Below are positions 9,263 through 21,033 of a stretch of 64,000 nucleotides of DNA, in pieces (position 1 is the first letter of the stretch; each line of letters begins with the position of its first letter). Origin of the DNA: Parietichytrium sp. I65-24A. Its lineage: Eukaryota > Sar > Bigyra > Thraustochytrida > Thraustochytriidae. The stretch covers positions 124,001 to 188,000 of the forward strand of contig BLSF01000046.1 in assembly GCA_012862575.1 (NCBI GenBank), written 5' to 3'. Both the position numbers and the translations under genes were made by a program. The notes under the pieces are model-generated. The model was not told the origin of the DNA. It was given only the letters and a program-made list of their open reading frames with translations, and made no database searches.

Positions 9263-11785
9263 TTGTCCTGTCACAAACTGTCACACAAAATGTCGCACTC
9301 TTCTTCTCAGCCGCTCACAAAACTATCACATTTACGTTCCTTCAAGTCAGCAACCCAACACGACAACACGACACAACAAATTCCTCGCTCGACCCACAAG
9401 ACAACAAGCCAAAAAAACAACGAGACAATAAAACAACAAGACATTAAAACAACAAGACATTAAAAAACAACAAGACAATAAGTCTTTGCCGTCTTCGCAG
9501 TATTTCGCAGTCCACCTTTTTCGCCTCCGTCTGACGTCTGTCTCTTTCGCGTGCAAACCAACCCACCGCCCGCGGACTAGTTGCCCACTGCCTCGAAACC
9601 TACCCCTTCTTTCTCCAAGGAAAAACGCACTGCTACAGTCCGCGATAGCTAGGTCGTACTACTTCCTTCTCCTCTTCCTCCCCGCAGACAGTTCTTCGTG
9701 TTGGTCTGCGCGTACTCTTCGGAAATTGCCTAAACGCCGACGCACTCAAAGTCTCTCCGGGTTCTACTCGATCGCGTAGTTGGCGCTCTAGTCTAGCGGG
9801 GATTGAGTAGGGGTGACTGCGCGGGTTCTGCAGGGGGGGAAATTGTTCGGTTTTGTTCTCCCGGTTCCTGGTGCTTTCGTCGGGTATGGAACCGGGCGGA
9901 AGAGCTGGTTCCATACTACGCTTGGAGCGTGGGCAGGACGAGGTGGGATGAGGACGCACTGGGATGAGGACGAGTGCGTTGAATAGTGTACATTAGTGGG
10001 TACCGGTATCAGAAATTCCGAACAGAAATCTTCAAATTGAAAATGCGGAAACTGAGAGAATGAGAGAATGAGAGAATGAGAACGGTCACAAACTCAGTCA
10101 AGTCATTTTGGAAAAGAAGAAACGATTATTGATTTAGGTACTCAGTACAGTTTCCAAAGAATATACGAGATTGCTCCATTGATGGTTCGATCGAGATGGG
10201 CTGATGAACTGACAAACAGACGGAGACCTTGCAGAGCGGAAGTGGAGCAAGCCCAATGCTTGCCTCCTTTTCACATAGCGTTGAGAAATGGGCGAACCAT
10301 TGTGCGTGCTGCTGCGATTTGGTCCTTTCCTTTCCTTTCCTTTCCTTTTGCTTTGTTTCGTTTTGTTCTTGGTCGCAGACTTGCGCGGACCGCAACGCGG
10401 ATATCCAGTACGTTACTCGAACCGGGACCCCGCAAGCCGTCGAACTAATTGAATTATGATATAACACTTGCTGATCTCCATTGCAGTCACTGCTGCGTCG
10501 AGCAAAGCGCCACGCGTTACGCGTTACTCACTGTCAATGCGGGTTCGAGTCGCAGAGGTTTCTTTCTTCGAGCTCGGCTGGCTGGCTGGCTGGCGTGGTG
10601 GGTCTTGAACCATGTTCGTAAATGACTATGAACTCTGGATTCCGAGTCTTCTCAAGTCCAAACAAATCGTGAAACCAATCGACCGATCGATCGCCTCGGT
10701 CTCACGCGCGACGAGAACCACGAGGCAAACGCAGTCGTAAGCGCGAATGGCTCATGCGGCATCTACGACTTTTAAGAAAGCTCAGCAATCTCAGCAACCT
10801 CAGGAATGGCTTGCGGAAGCAGAAAGCACTGCACGAACGAAGGAACATTCAGGAGGCAGGCTGATTGGAACAGCGCGGAGCTCGCTACGAGCAACTATGC
10901 GGATCGTTGGTCAAGCGCCATTCACCGCTGGAAGCACTGCCGATTGACTGGTCGGGCGAAAGCAAGAGCCTCCGCCGTTCAACATTGTTTCTTCATTCAC
11001 TCATTCATTCTATTCATTCATCCATCCACTCCATCCAATCAATGAAACATGTTCATTTGAAAGATTTTCATTGATTTCATTGATTGATTGATTTGAAAAA
11101 CAACAAACAAACAGAACACATCCAGTCAGCCTGCGCAGTCTTTGGTTTTCACAGTTTTACCTTCAACTGCGCCACTCTCAACGCTCAACGCCACCGTGGC
11201 GGCCAGACAGACTAACATTCTTAGGCAGGCCTCCGTGTAGGCTAGCCTTCGTTCATTCTGTTCATTCACTTGGTTCGCCTTGTTCGCCTCGCCTTCCTGT
11301 CCATCCATACTGTCGATCGCTAACTCGTACTCGCAGTCAGTACCCTCGCGTACTGTACTGACTGTGAGTACATACTCTCACTCCTGCGTGGCGTCCAAGC
11401 TGTCACCCTTCCTTCCTTCCTTCCTTCCTTCTTTCCTTCCTTCCCCCATTCATTCTTCATTGTTCAAATGTTGATTGATTGATTGACTGATTGATAGACA
11501 GTGAGTGAGTGACTGTGAACAAAGCAACAAAGCAACAAAGCAGCAACCCGTGGTCCATCCATCGTCCTTCATCCATCATCTTTCCATCCATTCATCTATC
11601 CATCCATCCATCATCCATATCCGTATCCATAACCACCCGTCGTCCATCGGAGATACCCTGACGCGTGGGTTTCGTGGGTCGGCTGTCGCGGCGTTGTATT
11701 GGGCTGGGCTGCGCGGGGCTTGGCAGGTGAGAGAGACAGTGGTGGTTGGCCGGGAAGCAGGGGCGTGAATCAAGAAGAAGGGAAA
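9263..11785. other. Spacer between ferredoxin and TrpRS genes (divergent promoters)
   Basis: About 2.5 kb without a convincing gene. It contains the ACAACAAGACA repeat, GAGAATGA triplication near 10054, (TTTCC)n at about 10323, (GGCT)n near 10575, ATTC/TGATT runs at about 11000-11100, (CTTC)n at about 11408, and CATC-rich repeats at about 11545-11625. The GGCAGGTGAGAG at about 11720 could be a 5'-UTR splice donor for the TrpRS transcript, but this is not supported further. Confidence 0.55.
9408..9482. repeat. Imperfect tandem repeat of ACAACAAGACA(AT)TAAA units
   Basis: About four copies of an 18-20 bp unit containing AACAACAAGACAWTAAAA lie 150-220 bp upstream of the ferredoxin start codon. 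They are strongly A-rich on the plus strand, and a role is unknown. Confidence 0.85.
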
Positions 11786-13272
11786 ATGGCAGAGGAAACG
11801 GCCGCAGCGTCGCAGAAGGCGGAGACGACGGAGCAGGTGATCACGCCATGGGAGGTGGAAGCGGAAGGCGGCGTGGACTACGACAAATTGATCGAGCAGT
11901 TTGGCTCGCAAAAGATCTCCGATGAGCTGATCGCGAGGATGGAGAAGCTCACGGGGAAGAAGGCGCATCACTGGCTGCGGAAGGGCATCTTCTTCTCGCA
12001 CAGAGACCTCAAGGAGGTTTTGGATCTGTAAGTCTTTTCTTTGACGGGAGGCAGCAATGGGAACGTAGAGAGATGAGAAGAAATGGCGAGCATGGGCCAT
12101 GAGCGGGAAGCCGGCCTAACACAGCGTTGGGCCGTTCGGATTGATGATTTTTACCAAGAGACGGATTGTTTCAGTGACGAAATTTGTAAATTGCAAATTA
12201 GTCTTTCGCTCCTATCTGACCGAAATCGCCTCTCCTCAAGCTATAGCGGCTATTTCTTCTTTTCTTCCCTTCAAGCGCGAGCGATATTCAAAACTAACAG
12301 TCTCGAATTGTGCACTACAGCTACGAGGCAGGAAAGCCCTTCTACTTGTACACTGGCCGCGGGCCATCCTCCGGGTCGCTCCACTTTGGGCACCTTGTGC
12401 CATTTGTCTTCACAAAGTGGCTCCAGGATGCATTCAACGTCCCCCTGGTTATTCAGATGACCGACGACGAAAAGTTCCTCTGGAAGGATCTCACGTTGGA
12501 GGAGGCGAATCGTCTGGCCTACGAGAATGCTCGCGATATCATCGCCGTGGGTTTCGACCCCAAAAAGACTTTTATCTTTTCTGATCTCGACTATGTCGGT
12601 CACATGTACCCAAATATTGTTCGCATCCAGAAGAAGGTTACCCTGAGCCAAGTGAAAGGTATCTTTGGGATGACAGACTCGTATAGCATTGGCCAAAACG
12701 CCTTCCCGGCGATTCAGGCAGCGCCGTCTTTTGCCACATCCTTTCCGATCCCTCTTCGCGGATTCAGAGACATCCCTTGCTTGATTCCTTGCGCGATTGA
12801 CCAGGACCCATACTTTCGCATGACTCGCGACGTCGCTCCAAGGTTGGGTTTCAGAAAACCTGCTCTAATTCATAGCAAGTTTTTCCCTGCACTTCAGGGT
12901 GCGAAGACCAAGATGAGCGCCAGCGACTCAAACAGCTCAATTTACCTCACGGACACTGCGGAGATGATTCGTTCCAAGGTACAAAAGCATGCCTTTTCAG
13001 GCGGTGGTGCAACCCTGGAGGAGCATCGCGCGAACGGGGCCAACTTGGAGGTCGACATTCCGTACCAATGGCTGAGATTTTTTCTGGATGACGATGCGAA
13101 GATCAAGCATGTTGAGCAGGAGTATGGCTCCGGCCGCATGATGACTGGGGAGGTCAAGCAGATGCTCAGTGACGTCTTGATTGACATTGTACACGATTTT
13201 CAGGAGAAGCGCGCAAAGGTGACGGACGATGTTCTTGCAGAGTTCATGAAGATTAGGCCTCTGGACTTTTAG
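11786..13272 (+). CDS. Tryptophanyl-tRNA synthetase, cytosolic type (two exons)
   Basis: Class I aminoacyl-tRNA synthetase that charges tRNA-Trp. Exon 1 is 11786-12027 and exon 2 is 12321-13272, separated by a 293-bp GTAAGT...CTACAG intron that splits a Leu codon. The 397-residue product reads continuously across the junction ([22 protein letters not shown]) as in animal and fungal enzymes. The HIGH-type motif is LHFGHLVPF, and the class I signature KMSAS sits in [14 protein letters not shown]. The blocks [25 protein letters not shown] and [15 protein letters not shown] are diagnostic of eukaryotic and archaeal TrpRS rather than bacterial or organellar enzymes. No WHEP domain or organelle presequence is present, so the enzyme should be cytosolic. 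The gene converges on the CEP104-like gene with 252 bp between stop codons. Confidence 0.97.
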
Positions 13273-13524
13273 ATTTCACAGTCAATTAGTTTAATGTAAT
13301 ATTACGAGTGTTTGGCTTCGAAAGCAATTCGTGCAAAATCGGTCTTTTACAGCTTTTGCACGCTGTTCGGCCTGCGGTGCTGCTGCCCCTTCGCCTTTTT
13401 TGTACCTTTGATTGAAATTTTACAAACATTAACTTCTCTCGTTCGTCTCCTCGAGCAAAACAAATGTGCGGCGCACGATGCGCACTGCCTCCTTTGAACG
13501 AAGCGTCGTCAATGGATGAATCAA

Positions 13525-16503
13525 TTAGGAAATAATGCAAGTCTTTCCCGTGTTTTGGTTTTGGCTCTGCTTATCCATTTGAGCGGAGCTGCTAGGTGCA
13601 GGGACATTCTCGCTACCAATTGGGGTTGGACTGGCAAGCTTAGCGGAATTGTCCACTGTGACAGGTTCGCTCTTCTCGTTGGAATCTTTGCTTTCTGGCG
13701 GTCGACTACCTTCGAGCTCGGAGGAATCCAAGGGAAACTTTTCGAGCGCGTCGAGAATTGAATTTCCAAGAGCAACATTGCCACCATTTGCACTTTTGTC
13801 GAGCTCTACAAAATATCTTTTCGTCTCGAGCCACGATTCTCGTTCGTGGTCAGAGAATGGTCCTTGAAGATCGTACGAATTCAAAATTCCTTGCATTCTG
13901 TTCCAAGCTTCCTCCACTCTCTCCGGAGGCACCGCGGACTTGCTTCTGAGCGCCTTGGCCAAGTCACCAATGAAGAGAAGGCCAGAAACGTCTCCATTTT
14001 CAACTAGGCCGTTAAGGGTTGCCAAACTTGACTTGGCAAGGTCCTCATTTTGTTGGGTACAAAATTGGTGGCATAGCAGCCTAGAAATTTCGCCTTGGGA
14101 AGATTCGCTAATCTTGACTTGATCGAGGCCAAACCACTGCTGAAGCAGAGAGAGGATGTCTTGGTAAAGCTCGGGGAAAGTGTCCTCCGACTGGCAAATT
14201 CGTGTGGCCAGATCCAGCATAGCGTCAGAATCTATGTATTCTTTCTCAGCCATTTCCTCCAACCCGCTAGCGAGTACCCCAAGGGCAGAGCGTCTCATAG
14301 ATTGGCTGTTTGCCGGATCCAAGCACTTGATCATCTGCTCGCCAAACGTTTTAGCAACGAGATCCGTGTCTCTCCACTTCAAATTATCATCTGTAGCAAC
14401 CTCGCCTTCGCCAGGGTTATCCTCCAAAAACTGTTTGAGACGGTTTTCGAAGGGGTCTTCGCCGGCAGCTCCGATGGAAAGAGGGACCTCACGCCATGGC
14501 CGGCGCTGATTGCCATCTTGCTCCGACTCCGCGTTCCGCCCAGTGCTTCCTCTATCGTTCTTCTCCTCCTCAATGTCTTTCTGCTCTTTCACACTGACTG
14601 CATCATCTTCAGAGACCGGCTCTTGCTCTCCACTCTCTCGTTGATCCGAAAAATGTTCAGGATAGTTCGTATCGACATTGTGCTCGATGCTGATTCCTTC
14701 GCTCTCAACCTTTCCCTCTTTTTCTTCATAGTTTGCGCTGTTTGGTTCGCCCGTTCTGGCCGATGTCTGCATCACCGTGCGCATCTCTGCGGCCTTATCT
14801 GACAAGTTTGAATCGGCTGCGGTCAGGTGCTCGGTTAGAGAGCCATTTTCGGCGCGAAGATTGCTTTGAACGCTTCGATCGCTTTGAGCGCTTCGATCGC
14901 TTTGGGCGCTCCGACTACTTTGGACTCTCGGAGTTGTAACTTGAGTAGATATCACATCTCCATCTTCACCACGAGAAGCCACATTCTCCGCCAGAAACAT
15001 TTGTCGAGCGCTGGGTTCAACAGTTCGCCGTGTAGACAATAGTTCATACGATGATCCATTTTCAAGCTGGCCGTACGAATCTTGCGATGCGGAGCTTCTG
15101 GTCGACCTCTGCAAAGGGGCTAGATCATTTATCTTTGCTGCTGGGCTTATAGTTCGAAACAGCGGGAGGGGAGGTACTGGGCTCTGCACTAGTTTATCGT
15201 CAAATTGCCTGTTGATTTCGTCAAAGTGCTGCAATGCTCGAGATGCACACTCTTTGGCTTCATTGTCAAGAGCTTGGGCTTCTCTTGTGTATCCTTCAAT
15301 AGTTTCATCGGGGGCTTCTTCGCTGGCTGCCTTAGATATATTCTGAATGCATTCGGTAAGTTTGCTGCCCAGCTCTAAAAGCCGGTCAAATGCAAATTCT
15401 AGTTCCTTCAAAAGCTTACCGAGCTCCTTTTGGTTTTGCGATACGGCATTTTCCATCGCATTCTTAACGCAACTGATCCTCGTCTCAATTTCTCTGACCA
15501 GAGCCCCGATTCTGCTAGGTATCCGCCGCTTCACAGCCGTGTCGCATATAATTTCCATTGGAACTCCCACGGAGTGCAGCGCCTGATCGACTTCGGTCAT
15601 TGCAATATGCTCAAACTCATCGGGAAAAGACCTCGAGCTCTCTAGAACCTCATAATACTTTGCCTCTCTCTCCTCTCTCGCTCGTTCCTGGCGGCGACGA
15701 AGGTCTCTTCCATTCAGATTAATGAGGTTGTCCAAATCTTCCGACAAACCAAACTCCACTTCGGCCGCTGTTGGTACCGGAGACGGAGCAATGGTAGCCA
15801 GCAATGGCGCTCTCTCTCCGTACACCTCAAGCTTGGTGATATTCGCCTGGCCAAAAAGATTTAGCCTGTTGTGGAAGCACCCTTCGACTTGGAAGCGAAG
15901 TCCTGTGCAGTACACCGGGATCGGGACTGTCCGCTCCTCGCAATTCTCAAAGTCGTGCAGAAGGTTCGAGTCGAACTCCACGTGGCCAAGATAGTAGCTT
16001 CCCTCCCGCTCCTGCAGCTCTGGCCCGATGGCGTACAGTGCAATTCTTCGCGGAATTCTGTACGAGTGAGCTCTGATGCAAACTGCTTCAGCTTTTATAC
16101 ACTCCTCGAAATGAATCTCCAAAGACTGTGGGTATTCGCAATACTGCTCCGTGCACCACCCTGCGAGGTCCTCCACTTTGCTCTCGTGCTGGCCGTTTGT
16201 TTCGAGCAACTCCGCCGGACAAAGCCCATCTTCCGATGTTGCGCTGACCACGCGATAACGGCAGATGTTCGCGGCGGGGCTCGACAGCCTCTTTGCAAGG
16301 ACCGACCTGACTGCGCTCGCGCCTTCTTTTCGCGCGACGATGGCACTGCTCTTCCTCGACACTTTCGCTTCGTCCCGCGTTTGCAGCTCTTCCAATTCTT
16401 CTGAGTCCCTCAGCTCCTTCGACTCCACAAACCTTTGCTTTCTACCCAACTCCAGCGTCTCGGGAGCGGCCAGCTGGTCCACCGTTGTGATCCTGGGATG
16501 CAT
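13525..16503 (-). CDS. CEP104-like ciliary tip protein with C-terminal CaaX-like motif
   Basis: A 992-residue protein from the ATG at 16503. After an ~80-residue basic N-terminal extension, residues about 80-232 match the CEP104/FAP256 jelly-roll: GWCTEQYCEYPQSLEI, then IRAHSYRIPRRIALY and LGHVEFDSN. Residues about 255-470 are helical and predicted to coil (EIETRISCVKNAMENAV, LLKELEFAFDRLLELGSKL). A Ser/Glu-rich linker containing SAQSDR repeats follows. Residues about 700-870 resemble the TOG/ARM segment (TFGEQMIKCLDPANSQSMRRSAL). CEP104 binds tubulin and EB1-type proteins at the tips of centrioles and cilia. The cysteine-rich zinc-finger region found after the TOG domain in animals is absent. 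The protein instead ends KTCIIS, a CaaX-like prenylation motif. Assignment rests mainly on the jelly-roll and domain order. Confidence 0.72.
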   Translation of the reverse strand: MHPRITTVDQLAAPETLELGRKQRFVESKELRDSEELEELQTRDEAKVSRKSSAIVARKEGASAVRSVLAKRLSSPAANICRYRVVSATSEDGLCPAELLETNGQHESKVEDLAGWCTEQYCEYPQSLEIHFEECIKAEAVCIRAHSYRIPRRIALYAIGPELQEREGSYYLGHVEFDSNLLHDFENCEERTVPIPVYCTGLRFQVEGCFHNRLNLFGQANITKLEVYGERAPLLATIAPSPVPTAAEVEFGLSEDLDNLINLNGRDLRRRQERAREEREAKYYEVLESSRSFPDEFEHIAMTEVDQALHSVGVPMEIICDTAVKRRIPSRIGALVREIETRISCVKNAMENAVSQNQKELGKLLKELEFAFDRLLELGSKLTECIQNISKAASEEAPDETIEGYTREAQALDNEAKECASRALQHFDEINRQFDDKLVQSPVPPLPLFRTISPAAKINDLAPLQRSTRSSASQDSYGQLENGSSYELLSTRRTVEPSARQMFLAENVASRGEDGDVISTQVTTPRVQSSRSAQSDRSAQSDRSVQSNLRAENGSLTEHLTAADSNLSDKAAEMRTVMQTSARTGEPNSANYEEKEGKVESEGISIEHNVDTNYPEHFSDQRESGEQEPVSEDDAVSVKEQKDIEEEKNDRGSTGRNAESEQDGNQRRPWREVPLSIGAAGEDPFENRLKQFLEDNPGEGEVATDDNLKWRDTDLVAKTFGEQMIKCLDPANSQSMRRSALGVLASGLEEMAEKEYIDSDAMLDLATRICQSEDTFPELYQDILSLLQQWFGLDQVKISESSQGEISRLLCHQFCTQQNEDLAKSSLATLNGLVENGDVSGLLFIGDLAKALRSKSAVPPERVEEAWNRMQGILNSYDLQGPFSDHERESWLETKRYFVELDKSANGGNVALGNSILDALEKFPLDSSELEGSRPPESKDSNEKSEPVTVDNSAKLASPTPIGSENVPAPSSSAQMDKQSQNQNTGKTCIIS

Positions 16504-19500
16504 CTTGCCCTAGGCAGGCGAGGCGACCAAATAGTCTCGCGATTTGCGCAAGCCGCTGATGGAAAACGCGGCTATCAGCAGAATTGCATCGCTCCGAGAA
16601 GACTTGCGTCACGATTGAAAGGTCAGGCAGCTGACGTGGCAAAACTGATATCAAAGCTCAATGCCCGCTGGTTCCGTCCTTTCGCCGGGTTTGTACAAGA
16701 TGTTCTTTGCGGTGTTGCAATGTCCTGGTCTTCCGCTCTCAATCATGCGTGAAGAGAGCGCCTGTTCCGCGCGTCTCTTTGTCCATCTTCAATGAAAATA
16801 ATGAAAATGTATTCCAATGAAGATTGCAATCATATAGCCGTTTGTTTTATTGCGGACTAGTAGTACATAGTAGTTCCTTTGCCCTGCTCTCCGTTAAAAA
16901 AGGGCGGGCCACTGATACTCAGACTGAGACTCAGGCTGATGTGGCGAAGAGAATGGGTCGAGTGTTTGTGCGTACTGACATGAGAAGAGTTTCATGATCC
17001 GGGAGAGATATGGCGGTGCGCTCAGAGGTATGTTCGAGCAACGGCTGGTCGAGTTTGTTTTAAAGTTTGTTGTTGCATTTGCAGAAATTGAAATTCAGAG
17101 TGTCAGTCAAAAGCGAAGGAGTTTGACATTTTGCTAGATTCTCCGCGCGCTCACAGTCAATCCGTGAGAGTTTTTTTCTTACCATGAAGAGCTGTCTTCC
17201 AAAGTTCTTAAATATCGCAAAGGTAGGCTACGAGTCTTTTCAATCTAATTCTGTCACTGAACGCTGAAGTGAACACCCGAAGAGCCAGAGAGGCATTCTG
17301 AGAAGCTATTCGGAGAGATATGGCGGTGCGCTCAGAGGTATGTTCGAGCAACGGCTGGTTGAGTTTGCTTTGGAAAGTTTGTTGTTGCATTTGCAGAAAT
17401 TGGAATTCAAAGTGTCAGTCAAAAGCGAAGGAATTTGACATTTTGCTAGACTCTCCGCGCTCACAGTCAATCCGTGAGAGCTTTTTCTTACCATGGAGAG
17501 TTGTCTTCCAAAGTTCTTAAAGGTAGGCCACGAGTCTTTTCGATCAAATTCTGTCAGTGAACGCTGAAATGATCGCCCGAAGAGCCAAAGAGGCACTCTG
17601 AGAAACTATTCCGGGACCTCGATGCGAATCTTATCACTGGTCAAAAGAGAAAGTCAACAAAGGTTCGTTCCTTCGTCCTCACGGGAATGCCCAAGCCCTG
17701 GCCATGCTGGACCCTCCGATCTCCTTGGTTCTGATCTCTCAAGGAGGCTTTGTTTCTCTAGCTGCCGTGGCATTCGAGTCCCAAGCTTGAGCCTGTTCAC
17801 CTCACGTGCCCCACGCGCTCGCGAATTTAACTCGCGTTTGCCCCTTTTTCAGCATCATCAGGTGCGATCGCTTTGTCTGCGAGTCTATCTGTTACAATTT
17901 CGCAAAGTACTTGGAAAAGCCGGAGGCTGCTTTGCACGCCTCATTTGAGTAGCAGCGATGCGCTCCAGGTCACGCATGCACGGGAGTTGAATTAGGAGCA
18001 CTACCAACACTGGCCATTGCGCGATGGCGAGCATGAGAACAAAGCAAATTCAGCGAGAGGTGTCCTCAGAGACTCTCGTAAGATCGCCACTCGCTTGCTG
18101 CAGCTCGCAAATCACACTGTGCGCGACCGCATTTCACATGTCGCTGACGCCAAAATACGAAATCCAAACAAGTGTATGGCACTCGGGCTCTTGAACAGAT
18201 TATTCGAGAAGTTGCCATGAGGCGTACCATCAAGCGAAGTCACACACAAACTTAGGCATCGCTACGTGCGGATATGAGCGTCCTCAACGAGCCGTGGAGC
18301 CTGTGTGGAGGGACCGCTCTCTCTTTTGTGATTTCTATTTACCTTCAGTTCGATTTACGAGGCTGCCAAAATTGGTTTAGAGTGAAGAGGTGTATTATTC
18401 GAAATTTGTGGCCGCGGGGGTGTTGCGATGGGCTCATCGGCCCAGACAGTTCGCAGAATGGATGAGGGTGCGCTTTGTGACGCTCGTTTGATTATGATTC
18501 ACAGTACACGTACCGGTACTGTACGAAAAACACAAGAGTGAAATTAAAACTGTACTACAACCACAGAGAGTCAAAGCGGCGACAGCCAGTTGCACTCTGG
18601 ACTGCTGTTTGTTTCTCAACTATCTTATTTATAACATTAATCGTAAATGAAAAAAAGCAGCGAACGCCGGCCCAAGCAACCAGCTGTTTCACCATATCAG
18701 TCCGTATTTCTACCTCACGGACATGCCCCGGGCAAAGTCTGGTCTTGGCCAATCTCGGCAAATTTTAGAGTAAAGTTCAGCTCTCGAGATCATCCGCTTG
18801 CGCCATTCTATTGTCCGTGCCCCAGGAGCGAGTGGCCTCCGCAATGATCGCAGTCGTGAGTCGTCCGTCAGTCGTCAGCCGTCGTGATTGACTGTAGAAG
18901 AGGTACTGCAGCGCACAACACACCTCACAGTGTGCGTTTTGGAGATACACAGATGGATAGTAGATGGATGGATGGATGAGTGGATAGCTGGATAGCTGGA
19001 TGCGCTATTTCGCAACAAGGCGATGGGTTTAGCTTGTTCCTTGCTGTGGCACAAATGGCACTTGGCAACGGCGTACAAGAGAGCCGCGAAAGATTCAAAG
19101 ATGGTCGGCGAGTGATGATGAACAATGATCCACTCACTGACATTCCCCAGCAACCTTGCTGACACTTACCCGCTGAACCTCATCATTGGCTATGCGCGCT
19201 GTGTATGTCTCGTATCATTCGACCGACAGAAAAGTGCGTCAGCAATTGCAACAAGCAGCTAAACAAGCAATACAAGCGATCAAGGAGATCTTTGTACTTT
19301 ATGGGGGTACTAGAAAACGCTTATCTACTCCCCTTCTTTCTGAGCTGAAATTCTGAAACCGATATCCCGAAAGAATAAAATTCAGATTTAACTCAACTAA
19401 CAGTTAATTTAATCTCAGAGGCGGAAATACATGTGAATGCGAAGAAGCTTGAATCTCTTCCTCACATGTATTTGTGCGCGAGCGTCGCATCGTAAAAAAA

Positions 19501-21033
19501 TGTGAATTGTGAATTGTGAATTGTGAAAGTCGTGTCGTGAATTTTTGCCCACTGCACCTGAACCAGGACTCCGACATAGGCAAATCGTAGGATGTTATAA
19601 TAGCTCTCTGCGTACCTCGCGCTCTCCGTCGAGGCTAAGCATGTACGCATTAGTAGTCGCCTCACGCGAATCAATATAATATTTCCTAATTCTATAATGG
19701 CTGCACGATGTACCAGCCCAGTACTTGCGGGTGGATGAGGTATAATCGATTTCTATGAGCTACGGTAGACGGCTGAACTTAGCACGTATTAGCACGGCAA
19801 CTTGTTGTGTGGCCACGAGATGTCAATACCGGTACCTACCTCTCATGCTCCTCTCGCCGAATGGGGGGAGACAAGAGAGTGAAAGAGAGAGAGAGAGGAG
19901 AGTGAGGTTGCTTTTTCCCGGCACATACACATATTTTGAGACATTTGTTCCTCTCCTTTTTTTAATTCACTCTAAGTAACTTATCGAATCTCTTAATAGT
20001 TGCGATCATCGCTTGCACCTTGCAATTCGTCTCGTGCTGATCCCTTCCGTGGGGGGGTGGCCATGGGAAAATTTGGCTTTCTTTTTCCTTGTGGCGCAAG
20101 TAGCTCTTGCTACCGCACAGTCAGTCAGCCTCATCCCACTGAGATGCATGCACTCACATGCACTCACTCACTCTCTCGGGAGGACGAGGCCCTGAGGGAG
20201 CTACGGGACTGCGTGCACACCGACCATCGATAGCCGACACTCCTAACACATCCTACCATCCTTGGGATACTGTCCTAGAGATCCTATGCTTACTTGAATT
20301 TTGAAAAATTCAAGACTCGAAGAGACTGGCAACATTCTTCTCCGCTCTCCCGATCCTCTAACTAATACACATTTTAAAACATTATTTTCGCTGATTGTTT
20401 ATGTGTGAAATGTGTGAGAGACGAGACAGACATTAGAGACATCAGTGTACTTCTTTCCTTATTGAGGGCTTCTTCATGCTTCTTCTTGAGAGAGGTTTTG
20501 AGGGACAGAGAGTAGAGAGAAGTTTTGAGGGAGAGAAGAGAAAGGGGAAGGAGAGAAAGGGTTCCTGTAACTGGAGCAACCAAAGTCGCAGCATCGCAGA
20601 CCACGGTCGCAGACCCTTTCGAAGCCGCGAGCATTCATTCGTCCCCCACAGCTGTACATACTCGATCATACACGAACATACGCGTGCATACAAACGGGCA
20701 CCGGTCCCGGAGGACATCACGGGCGATTTGGGTTGGGCCGGAGGGAAGCAGAGCTTGAAAGGGGATCCATCGAAGGGTTGAAGCGCTGCACCAGACGAAG
20801 GGGATCGGCAGAGTTTGTTGATTGCTGGCGAATCGCCGGGATAGGAGAATAGGCCATTCGGGTGTCTGAAGGCGGGCCTGGCTTGAAAGGTCGGAAAAGA
20901 AGTGTACGGCGTCGCGTGGATTGGTTGCTTGAGTTGGTCCCTCCCAGCTTTGGCTCCGGGCATCCCGTCGTGGCGCCGGACATCGAGGGAACGCAAGAGC
21001 CCTTGTTGGGGAAAGGGGAAAGGGAACTTTGTG
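16504..21033. other. Gene-poor spacer upstream of CEP104-like and MYB genes
   Basis: About 4.5 kb with no recognised protein or RNA gene. It holds a direct tandem duplication at 17002-17611 and short repeats: GTGAATT triplication at about 19500, GATGGATG at about 18955, (GA)n at about 19885, and CACT-rich text at about 20150. ORFs reach about 250 codons on the minus strand opposite the MYB gene but show no domain, so they are treated as chance. Confidence 0.55.
17002..17611. repeat. Tandem direct duplication, two copies of about 300 bp
   Basis: Copy 1 is about 17002-17311 and copy 2 about 17312-17611. Both start GGAGAGATATGGCGGTGCGC and end with a GAAGAGCCARAGAGGC...CTATTC block. They are highly similar, with scattered substitutions and a few small indels, including about 10 bp missing near AATATCGC in copy 2. 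No long shared ORF crosses either copy. The divergence implies an old segmental duplication rather than an active element. Confidence 0.93.

Noticed and set aside
10540-10562. GCGGGTTCGAGTCGC as a tRNA T-arm
   Set aside because: A T-arm-like hairpin forms, but no matching acceptor stem or anticodon arm was found within 75 bases on either side.
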